Of a DNA stretch of 8,215 nt, positions 1 through 6,225 are shown one piece after another (position 1 is the stretch's first letter; every line of letters starts with the position of its first letter). The notes below the pieces were generated by a model. The model was not told the DNA's origin, did no database searches, and saw only the letters and a program-made list of their open reading frames with translations. This DNA comes from Desulfobacteraceae bacterium (GTDB lineage: Bacteria; Desulfobacterota; Desulfobulbia; Desulfobulbales; Desulfobulbaceae): contig JALHJD010000123.1 in the NCBI GenBank assembly GCA_022837185.1, positions 1-8,215 of the forward strand. The letters are read 5' to 3'. Both the position numbers and the translations under genes were made by a program.

Positions 1-30
1 GCCGCCCCCTAAGACCCCGACGGAGCCTCC

Positions 31-56
31 AGCGTCTCGCCTTTCGCGACGCTTTT
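31..56 (+). terminator. Possible weak intrinsic terminator
   Basis: AGCGTC (31-36) pairs perfectly with GACGCT (48-53). One T/C mismatch and two further C-G pairs follow inside, closing a CCTTT loop, and the stem runs into TTTT (53-56). The T-run is short, so termination would be weak. It could end a gene lying left of the window, or be internal structure of an unknown element. Confidence 0.35.
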
Positions 57-292
57 GTCCTGGCTTCCACTAATCGAACAGTGTGGCCCTCCGTGTTCTC
101 TCGTAACGAGGCTCAATAGCTGCGGAAGCAGCGCAGATGCTCCCTCCGGCCTGCATGATTCCCTGTGTACGCTTACACTGTGCCGTTCGTCTCCCCCTTG
201 TCACCTCCATTCAAATTGCCTTCACAACGCCAGCACTCAGTACGGGCGGTTGGCTAAACCTTACCCGGGGAGGACTCTCACCTCACAAGAAA

Positions 293-310
293 CGCCAAGC
301 TTGCTTGGCG
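293..310. repeat. Perfect 7-bp inverted repeat, 4-nt loop
   Basis: CGCCAAG (293-299), loop CTTG, CTTGGCG (304-310). There is no T-run after it, so it is not a classical terminator. It sits about 50 bp before the switch to AT-rich promoter-like DNA and may mark the end of whatever element fills the left flank. Confidence 0.5.
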
Positions 311-362
311 CACTCGATACCGATTTCGATTTTCAGGATCTCTGCTACAAAACCCCGTAGAG

Positions 363-391
363 TCTATTCACATGTCAGCATTGACATATAA
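363..391. promoter_or_regulatory. Operator-like palindrome, copy 1
   Basis: ATGTCA (372-377), spacer GCAT, TGACAT (382-387). The flank TCTATTCA (363-370) is shared with copy 2 exactly 49 bp downstream. TTGACA (381-386) would serve as a -35 hexamer, but I see no matching -10. The TGTCA-N4-TGACA form suggests a dimeric transcription factor site; I do not recognise the regulator. Confidence 0.5.
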
Positions 392-409
392 TAATACAAT
401 GCCGCATGT

Positions 410-447
410 GCTCTATTCATATGTCAATACTGACATATGAATAGAGC
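410..447. promoter_or_regulatory. Extended perfect palindrome, operator copy 2
   Basis: A 17-bp left arm (410-426) is the exact reverse complement of the right arm (431-447), separated by ATAC. The core is ATGTCA-N4-TGACAT, as in copy 1. As RNA it would fold into a long AU-rich hairpin, but no T-run follows, so an operator or a protein-bound cruciform is likelier than a terminator. It is the most symmetrical element in the upstream region. Confidence 0.6.
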
Positions 448-496
448 TGCTCAAATTTCCGCCCAGTCCTTCACTGTGGCCCTTACAGCGCAATTT

Positions 497-514
497 ATGC
501 CAGAATTGACATAT
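497..514. promoter_or_regulatory. Operator-like palindrome, copy 3 (one mismatch)
   Basis: ATGCCA (497-502), spacer GAAT, TGACAT (507-512), then AT. It differs from the other copies by T to C in the left half-site. All three copies share TGACATAT. The site overlaps TTGACA (506-511), a consensus -35; the best -10 is TACACT (531-536) at a poor 19-bp spacing. The TCTATTCA flank of copies 1 and 2 is missing. Confidence 0.4.
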
Positions 515-607
515 TGTTACCTGCTTAATTTACACTAATTTTACAATTATCCCCCTATTCTTCTCGGCCATTCTCGACTATACATCAATAAATTTTTCGT
601 TTTTTCC

Positions 608-637
608 TTGCATTCAATTGAAATGAAGGCATAAAAT
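608..637 (+). promoter_or_regulatory. Candidate sigma70-type promoter for the fdn cluster
   Basis: TTGCAT (608-613) and TAAAAT (632-637) are 18 bp apart in AT-rich DNA, the best -35/-10 pair I find between the palindromes and fdnG. Transcription from here would leave an untranslated leader of about 410 nt. I found no convincing sigma54 -24/-12 site upstream of fdnG. Confidence 0.35.
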
Positions 638-783
638 AGAACGAGGTTGATCGAAAGGATAGTTATTCCTTTATTAGAAAAAGAGTTATTTTTTGGGCCG
701 GTTATCTTTCCGGTTGCAAAGATGGAAGACGGTGCTGACCTCTTTCCTCAATATTACTGCGAACCACACCCTGCATCCGCAGA

Positions 784-805
784 CCCGGCACTGTTTTCAG
801 CCGGG
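784..805 (+). repeat. GC-rich hairpin in the fdn leader
   Basis: CCCGGC (784-789) pairs with GCCGGG (800-805). An alternative fold pairs CCCGG/CCGGG and stacks CTG/CAG on a TTTT loop, leaving a two-base bulge. No T-run follows. It may be a leader structure or chance. Confidence 0.35.
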
Positions 806-860
806 ACATCCGGGTCCTTGACAGCATGGAGCGCATCAGCGGACAACGTCATCCCGTCCG

Positions 861-880
861 TTTACACCGGATCGGGTAAA
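861..880 (+). repeat. Small hairpin in the fdn leader
   Basis: TTTAC (861-865) pairs with GTAAA (876-880), with additional C-G pairing possible inside. CCGTTTAC recurs at 888-895, so a second copy of the left arm could compete for the same right arm, a minimal switch-like arrangement. Function unproven. Confidence 0.2.
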
Positions 881-938
881 TTAAGAACCGTTTACCTCAC
901 CATCACCCAAACATCAACGCAACAGGAGGGAGAACTGC

Positions 939-989
939 ATGGGATTGACACGACGAAACCTGAAAAGAACAAATCGTTATCACCTATAA
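939..989 (+). CDS. 16-residue Tat-like leader peptide or vestigial gene start
   Basis: A consensus Shine-Dalgarno, AGGAGG (924-929), lies 9 nt before ATG 939. The frame reads MGLTRRNLKRTNRYHL and stops at TAA 987-989. The start resembles the fdnG N-terminus 116 bp downstream (MGVSRRDFLK), including twin arginines at residues 5 and 6, and looks like an S/T-RR-x-F-L-K motif lacking the Phe. It may be the decayed start of a second Tat-exported oxidoreductase left after deletion, a partial duplication of the fdnG start, or a translated leader peptide. The good ribosome binding site argues that it is translated; the extreme shortness argues that it is not an enzyme. Confidence 0.4.
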   Translation: MGLTRRNLKRTNRYHL

Positions 990-1054
990 TCTGTAGAAGC
1001 CCTGTTTTTCAACACAACCCGTAAATCAAATTCGATAACAAGAAGGAGGCTTCA

Positions 1055-4000
1055 ATGGGAGTATCAAGACGGGATTTTCTCAAACTGTCAGGCGGCACCG
1101 TACTGGTCGGGACGCTCGGCATCAATCTTGATCCAGCCAAGGCCTATGCCCAGGGCCTGCGGATCAAGAACGCCAGGCAGACAACGACGGTCTGTCCGTA
1201 TTGTTCAGTCGGGTGCGGCATAATCGTTTATACCGAGAACGGCAAGGTCATCCAATGCGAGGGGGATCCCGAGCATCCGATCAGTGAAGGAACACTCTGC
1301 TCCAAGGGTGCATCCATTTACCAGATGGCAAACAACGACACCCGCCTCCGCAAGCCGATGTACCGCGAACCCGGCGGCACGGCGTGGAAGGAGGTGGAAT
1401 GGGGCTGGGCTATTGACAGAATCGCCCGTCTGGTCAAGGACTCCCGGGACAAGAGCTTCAAAGAGTTTACCACCATCAAGGTCAAGGAGACCCTGCCCGA
1501 CGGCACCGTGGTCGATGTCGAGAAGGAAATACCCCTCAACCAGACGCAGGGCATCGCCCATATCGGCAGCGCCGCCTGTGACAATGAAGAGTGCTACCTG
1601 ATCCAGAAACTTGTGAGGTCCTGGGGCCTGGTGTACGTGGAACACCAGGCGCGTATCTGACACTCCGCAACTGTAGCGGCTCTGGGAGAGTCGTTCGGAC
1701 GCGGTGCAATGACGAACCACTGGATCGACCTGAGAAACGCCGATGTCATCCTGGCCATGGGCGGCAACCCGGCATCCAACCATCCGGTCTCCATGAAATG
1801 GATCATGAAGGCCAGGGAAAAAGGCGGCAAGCTGATCTGCGTTGATCCGCGCTTTTCACAGACCGCGGCGAAGGCGGATGTTTACGCCCCCCTTCGTTCC
1901 GGGACGGATATCGCCTTCCTCGGCGGCATGATCAATTACATCCTGGAAAAGGATTTGTATTTCAAGGACTACATTGTCAACTACACCAATGCGGCGTTCC
2001 TGCTCAATCCCGACTTCAAGGGACCGACGGATCTGGACGGTCTGTTCTCCGGGTACAATGAAGAGAAGCGCAGCTACGATAAGTCCACCTGGACCTACCA
2101 GAAGGACGAAAACGGCGTGGCTCTGAAGGATCCGACGCTGCAGGACCCCAACTGCGTATTCCAGCAGCTGAAAAAACACTATTCCCGCTATACCCTGGAC
2201 AATGTGGCCAACATCACCGGCACGCCCAAGGACAAGCTGGTGGCCGTGTACGAACTGTACGGCTCCACCGGCAAACCTGACCGGGTCGGGACCGAGTGCT
2301 ACGCCATGGGCTGGACCCAGCATACGGTCGGCACCCAGAACATCAGGGCCATGGCCATCGTCCAGCTGCTGCTGGGCAATATCGGCATGGCCGGCGGCGG
2401 CGTCAACGCCCTGCGCGGCGAGTCCAACGTCCAGGGCTCCACCGACCACGGCATCCTGTTCCACATCCTGCCCGGCTACAACCCGACCCCCAACGTTGGC
2501 CTGTACGACCTGGCGACGTACCTCGAGAAGACGACCCCGAAAACCAACGAACCGGGCGGCGTCAACTGGTGGTCCAACCGGCCGAAGTACGTTGTCAGCT
2601 ACCTCAAGGCCATCTACGGGGAGGCGGCGACGCCGGAGAACGATTTCGGCTACGACTGGCTGCCCAAGCTGGAGGCGGGCCAGAATGCCTCATGGCTCAA
2701 CCTCTTCGATGCCATGCACAAGGGCCAGTTCGAGGGCTTCTTCGCCTGGGGACAGAACCCGGCCTGTTCGGGCGCCAACTCCAACAAGACCCGTGCGGCC
2801 TTGGCCCAGCTCAAGTGGATGGTCAACGTCAACATCTACGACAATGAAACCGGCTCCTTCTGGCGCGGACCGGGCATGAACCCCAGTGAAGTCCAAACCG
2901 AGGTATTCATGCTGCCCTGTGCCGCCTCGGTGGAGAAGGAGGGGAGCATCTCCAACTCCGGCCGCTGGGCGCAGTGGCGCTACAAGGCCATAGAGCCGCC
3001 GGGAGTTGCGCTCTCCGATGCCGACATCCTGAACGAACTCTATTTCAAGGTCAAGGAACTCTACGAGAAGGAGGGCGGAGCCAATCCGGCTCCCATCGTC
3101 AACCTGACCTGGGACTACGGCGACAAAGACGCGGCCGGCAAGGTCAAGCACGTCGACATCCATGCCGTGGCCAAGGAAATCAACGGCTACTACACCAGGA
3201 ACGTGTACGACCCCAATGACCCCTCCAAGGTCGTCGGCAAGAAAGGCGACCTGGTTGGAAGCTTCGCCCTGCTGAAGGACGATGGATCCACCTCAAGCGG
3301 CAACTGGCTGTACTGCAATTCCTACGTCCTGGAAGACGGAAAGCCGGTCAACAGGATGGCGCGGCGGGGCAAGGAAGATCCGACCGGCCTCGGGCTGTAC
3401 CCGAACTGGACCTGGTCGTGGCCGGTGAACCGACGGATCATTTACAACCGGGCTTCGGTGGACCTCAACGGCAATCCCTGGGATCCGAAACGGCCGCTTC
3501 TCAAATGGAACGCCGCGGACAAAAAGTGGGAAGGAGACATTGTCGACGGCGGACCTCCTCCCGTGGCGGAATCAGGCAAGCTGCCCTATATCATGAAGCC
3601 GGACGGTGTCGCCTCGATTTTCGGGCCCGGGTTGGCTGAAGGTCCGTTCCCCGAGCATTATGAAGCCCTTGAGTGTCCCCTCGAGGTCAACCCGATGTCC
3701 AGCCAGCGGATCAACCCGACCATCAAGATCTTTACCGGCGACTCGGACGCCTTTTTCTCCTGCGACCTGCGGTATCCGTACGTCGCCAGCACCTACCGGT
3801 GCTCGGAGCACTGGCAGACCGGCGTCAAGACGCGGCACTGCTCCTGGCTGCTGGAAATGCAGCCCCAGAACTTCTGCGAGATCAGCTCGGAACTGGCCAA
3901 GGAGCTGGGCATCAGCAACGGTGACAAGGTCTTCGTCACCTCCGGCCGCGGTGAGGTGCAGGCGATCGCGATGGTCACTGAACGGTTCAAGCCCTTCAAG

Positions 4001-4171
4001 ATAGCGGACCAAACCGTCCACCAGGTCGGACTGACCTGGCACTTCGGATGGCAGTTCCCCGAGGACGGCAGCGGATTCGACAGCGCGAACCTGCTGACTC
4101 CGAACGTGGGAGACGCGAACACAATGATACCCGAGTCGAAGGCCTTCATGGTCAACGTTCGGAAGGCATAG
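1055..4171 (+). CDS. fdnG: Formate dehydrogenase-N alpha subunit, selenocysteine-containing
   Basis: Catalytic subunit oxidising formate to CO2 at a Mo- or W-bis-pyranopterin centre, predicted periplasmic. Read through UGA at 1658-1660 it has 1038 residues, close to E. coli FdnG. A Tat signal with SRRDFLK (residues 4-10) precedes the first 4Fe-4S site: C47, C50, C54 and C82, then K84, the conserved relay lysine. Sec202 is followed by His203, matching the catalytic U-H pair of the family. Both halves match without a break: the frame resumes with GRGAMTNHW and continues through the molybdopterin oxidoreductase domains to the C-terminal cofactor-binding domain (roughly residues 880-1038). Start ATG 1055 has AGGAGG at 1044-1049. 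fdnH follows after 10 nt. Split annotation into 201- and 820-codon pieces would be an artefact of treating UGA as stop. FdoG-type naming is equally possible. Confidence 0.96.
1658..1692 (+). promoter_or_regulatory. UGA Sec codon and candidate bacterial SECIS of fdnG
   Basis: UGA at 1658-1660 lies exactly where FDH-N enzymes carry catalytic selenocysteine. Downstream, positions 1678-1683 pair with 1687-1692 (six pairs, one G-U), closing a GGG loop (1684-1686) that begins 24 nt after the UGA. This fits the usual short apical stem-loop with G in the loop that SelB recognises. A competing fold pairs CCGC (1665-1668) with GCGG (1676-1679). The codon assignment is firm; the exact RNA fold is not. 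Confidence 0.75.
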
Positions 4172-4181
4172 GGGGTGAACC

Positions 4182-4949
4182 ATGGCTGATAATACGAAAA
4201 ACCGCAAAGCGATCCTTGTCTCTCCGGAGCTCTGCATCGGGTGCCGGGCTTGTCAGGTTGCCTGCAAGTCCTGGAACCTGCTGCCGGGCATCAAAACCCA
4301 AAACAACGGCACCTACCAGAATCCGCCGGATCTGGCAAGCGCCGCCTACAACATTATCCGCTACAGCGAGGTTCCGGGGCAGGAAAACCCGGTACGCTGG
4401 CTCTTTGTCAGCAGGCGGTGCATGCACTGCGAAGACGCCGGATGCATGAAGATCTGCCCGGCCGCCGGCGCGCTGTACAAAACGGACGAAGGCGCCGTGG
4501 CGTTTGACCGCGACAAATGCATCGCCTGCAAGCTGTGCGTTAACGCCTGTCCGTTTGATGTGCCTCGTTACGATGAAGAGGGCAAGGTGACGAAATGTCA
4601 TTTCTGCTTTGACCGAATCGGCAACGGCATGGAACCGGCCTGTGTGAAGACCTGCCCCACTGGCGCGTTGAAATACGGCGACCGCAATGAACTGATCAGC
4701 AACGCAAAGGCGGATGGCTTCAGTACCATCTACGGTGAACAGGACCTGGGCGGTCTGGGCGCGGTCTACGCGTTCAAGGACGAGCCCAAGCTGTACGGAA
4801 TGAAGGAAAATCCGACAATCCCGAGCAGCGTGGTCTTCTGGCACACATACCTCAAGCCGCTCTCCTGGATCGGCCTGGGTGGTGTGGTTGCCGCGGCAGC
4901 GATCCACTATCTGGCGATAGGCCCCCACAAGGACGAGGAGGAGGTGTAA
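4182..4949 (+). CDS. fdnH: Formate dehydrogenase-N beta (iron-sulfur) subunit
   Basis: Electron-transfer subunit carrying electrons from FdnG to the haem b subunit. Its 255 residues hold sixteen cysteines in four ferredoxin-type groups: C18/21/24/28, C80/83/88/92, C113/116/119/123 and C139/142/154/158, enough for four 4Fe-4S clusters as in E. coli FdnH. A single hydrophobic helix near the C-terminus (about residues 226-247), followed by an acidic tail, would anchor it in the membrane. There is no own signal peptide, which fits co-export with FdnG through Tat. It is somewhat shorter than E. coli FdnH. A G-rich ribosome binding site (4172-4177) lies in the 10-nt gap after fdnG, and the stop lies one base before fdnI, so the three subunits are translationally linked. 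Confidence 0.94.
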   Translation: MADNTKNRKAILVSPELCIGCRACQVACKSWNLLPGIKTQNNGTYQNPPDLASAAYNIIRYSEVPGQENPVRWLFVSRRCMHCEDAGCMKICPAAGALYKTDEGAVAFDRDKCIACKLCVNACPFDVPRYDEEGKVTKCHFCFDRIGNGMEPACVKTCPTGALKYGDRNELISNAKADGFSTIYGEQDLGGLGAVYAFKDEPKLYGMKENPTIPSSVVFWHTYLKPLSWIGLGGVVAAAAIHYLAIGPHKDEEEV

Positions 4950-4950
4950 C

Positions 4951-5556
4951 ATGGCGGAAATGGTACAAAAAGAAAGTGGTGGCGCAATCCTGAATCACTG
5001 GATACTGGCAATAAGCTGCATTCTGCTGATCATCACGGGTTTCGCCTTCCTGTTCCATCTCGAGAGTGTCGGCTCCGTCTTCGGCGGATTCGAGACCATG
5101 AAGACGGTGCATAACTGGACCGGGGTCGTCTTTTCCGTATCCCTGGTTCTCACCTTGTTTCAGTATTTAGGGGATTCGCTTAAATACGACGCGGATGACG
5201 CACAATGGTTCAAGGTGGCCGGCGGATACCTGTCCCACAAGGTCAAGGTGCCGCCCATGGGGAAGCATAATCCCGGCCAGAAGCTCTATTATCTGGGCAT
5301 TGCCCTGTTCGGGATCCTCATCGCCCTCTCCGGCTTCGGCATCTGGCTGATGAAGGACAACTCGACCATCATGCTTCTTTCGCACTTTGTGCACAACCTG
5401 GCGTTCATTTTCTTCTGCATCATGGTGCCCGTGCACATCTATCTCTCAACCCTGGCCAACCCCGGCACGCTGCAGATCATGCTGACCGGCAAGGTGCCCC
5501 TTGATCTCGCCAGGAAGAGATATCCCAAATGGGTCAAGGCAATGGGCAAGATGTAA
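4951..5556 (+). CDS. fdnI: Formate dehydrogenase-N gamma subunit, di-haem cytochrome b
   Basis: Membrane subunit that takes electrons from FdnH and reduces quinone. The 201 residues give four hydrophobic helices at about 13-35, 54-73, 112-134 and 143-168. Histidines H16, H54, H148 and H162 match the spacing of the four haem b ligands of E. coli FdnI (H18, H57, H155, H169). GKHNPGQK (104-111), before helix 3, resembles the conserved loop near the quinone site. The ribosome binding site GGAGGAGG is embedded in the end of fdnH, and only one base separates the two frames, so translational coupling is expected. Length is close to the E. coli protein. Confidence 0.94.
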   Translation: MAEMVQKESGGAILNHWILAISCILLIITGFAFLFHLESVGSVFGGFETMKTVHNWTGVVFSVSLVLTLFQYLGDSLKYDADDAQWFKVAGGYLSHKVKVPPMGKHNPGQKLYYLGIALFGILIALSGFGIWLMKDNSTIMLLSHFVHNLAFIFFCIMVPVHIYLSTLANPGTLQIMLTGKVPLDLARKRYPKWVKAMGKM

Positions 5557-5581
5557 TCAGTCCTTTCAAAAAACAATATAT

Positions 5582-5628
5582 GGAGGAGAGAGGGGAGTCG
5601 GGAAACCGTCTCCCCTCTTTGGTCAAAG
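5582..5628 (+). promoter_or_regulatory. Hairpin-bridged ribosome binding site of the Sec-DsbA gene
   Basis: AGAGGGGAG (5589-5597) pairs perfectly with CTCCCCTCT (5610-5618). A T/T mismatch follows, then CGG/CCG closing a GAAA tetraloop (5602-5605); A5587 and G5588 can pair with T5620 and T5619. GGAGG (5582-5586) lies just before the stem, and 8 nt (5621-5628) separate the stem from ATG 5629. Folding would put the Shine-Dalgarno at a normal spacing, whereas linearly it is about 40 nt away. Only three Ts follow the stem, so strong termination is unlikely. It may also stabilise the upstream fdnGHI message. Confidence 0.6.
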
Positions 5629-6222
5629 ATGATGAAAAAAATAATGATCTGTGTTTTCGCCCTGCTTTTCTTCGGAATGGCCCAGGCGGAGGTAAAACGG
5701 GTTGATATCCCCATCGGGGATGCACCGTCAATGGGACCGGATGACGCGCCGGTGACAATCATCGAGTTTCTCGACTTCCAGTGACCCCATTGTGTGGCGG
5801 CCGGTCCGACCGTCAAAAAGATAAAGGAAACCTACCCTGGCAAGATCCGGCATGTGGTGAAGAATTATCCCTACAAATACCGCGATTTCGCCAAGTTGTC
5901 GGCTGAGGCCTCCCTCGCGGCCAGGGATCAGGGCAAGTACTGGGAAATGTACGATATCCTGCTCACCCGCTCCCCGAAGCTGGACCGGGCCAGTTTGATC
6001 TCCTATGCGGTGGAACTGGGACTGGATGTGCAGAAATTCACCGAATCCATCGACAACGCCAAGCATGCCAAGGAAATCGAAGCGGATGTGAAGTTTGCCG
6101 AGTCCATGGACCTCTACAATACCCCGACCTACTACATCAACGGCCGGCAGATCATCGGTGAGCGCCCCTTTGAGTATTTCAAAAAAATCATTGACGAGGA
6201 ACTGGCTCAGGCAGGAAAGTAA
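5629..6222 (+). CDS. Secreted DsbA-family thioredoxin-fold selenoprotein (U-P-H-C)
   Basis: Predicted periplasmic thiol/selenol oxidoreductase of 197 residues when UGA 5782-5784 is read as selenocysteine. Residues 1-20 form a Sec-type signal peptide ending AQA. IIEFLDFQ (44-51) leads into U52-P53-H54-C55, where DsbA-family proteins have C-P-x-C, so Sec replaces the attacking N-terminal cysteine. A helical insertion follows, then the cis-proline loop T165-P166-T167 with YYINGRQIIG, typical of the fold. The coding frame is intact on both sides of the UGA. ATG 5632 is an alternative start. The stop lies 3 nt before the peroxidase gene, so the two are co-translated. The partner is unknown; protecting or maturing the formate dehydrogenase or peroxidase is inferred from context. 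The alternative, a nonsense-mutated pseudogene, is less likely because the UGA falls exactly on the catalytic Cys position. Confidence 0.88.
5782..5814 (+). promoter_or_regulatory. UGA Sec codon and candidate SECIS of the DsbA-like gene
   Basis: GGCGG (5796-5800) pairs with CCGTC (5810-5814), one pair being G-U, around a 9-nt loop containing GGT at 5803-5805. Counting the U of UGA as 1, this GGU sits at 22-24, the same register as the SelB-contacting loop bases in E. coli fdhF as I recall it. A competing smaller fold pairs CGGT (5802-5805) with ACCG (5809-5812). The hairpin overlaps the codons just after the active site, as expected for bacterial SECIS elements. Confidence 0.6.
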
Positions 6223-6225
6223 GCT

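Larger units (their letters stand above)
1..360. other. Non-coding left flank, possible tail of an unidentified element
   Basis: I find no convincing gene here. The open frames present start at weak codons, have no ribosome binding site, and translate to Ser/Cys/Leu-rich low-complexity-like sequence typical of pyrimidine-rich DNA read by chance. The plus strand is C/T-rich, and base composition shifts abruptly to AT-rich near 360. The stretch contains a terminator-like hairpin at 31-56 and a perfect 7-bp hairpin at 293-310 just before the shift. The overall look resembles the non-coding end of an insertion element or intron, but I cannot name a family and no terminal repeat or target duplication is visible. 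Confidence 0.3.
645..1054 (+). other. Long leader region upstream of fdnG, no firm gene
   Basis: About 400 nt without a supported protein. A frame open from a TTG at 647 to 1024 has no ribosome binding site and no recognisable domain, so I do not call it. Visible structures are a hairpin at 784-805, another at 861-880, a direct repeat CCGTTTAC (858-865 and 888-895), and a short Tat-like reading frame at 939-989. The length and local structure allow a regulatory leader, but I could not match it to a riboswitch class that I know. Confidence 0.35.

Noticed and set aside
55..391. Two plus-strand frames (101 and 84 codons) in the left flank
   Set aside because: One starts at TTG, neither has a Shine-Dalgarno, and composition reflects pyrimidine-rich DNA. 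No family recognised.
704..717. Possible sigma54 promoter near TTGC at 714-717
   Set aside because: No GG dinucleotide at the required distance upstream, so the -24/-12 pattern fails.
818..846. TTGACA at 818-823 as a promoter -35
   Set aside because: At 17-bp spacing the -10 would be GGACAA, which does not resemble the consensus.
647..1024. 125-codon plus-strand frame starting at TTG
   Set aside because: No ribosome binding site, rare start, Ser/Thr/Pro-rich sequence without recognisable domain, and it overlaps leader hairpins and the better-supported short frame at 939.
4152..4952. 266-codon minus-strand frame opposite fdnH
   Set aside because: Covers fdnH almost exactly, so it is a mirror of GC-rich third positions. 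The sense protein has sixteen ordered cluster cysteines.
5580..5705. Short frame from ATG 5580 (41 codons) overlapping the DsbA-like start
   Set aside because: No ribosome binding site before it, it runs through the hairpin, and it ends in UGA in a different frame without protein-like features. It could only matter as a coupling frame, for which there is no evidence.
5782..5784. UGA as a true stop, making the gene a pseudogene
   Set aside because: The UGA sits exactly on the catalytic Cys, the frame is intact on both sides, a SECIS-like hairpin follows, and fdnG in the same operon also uses Sec.
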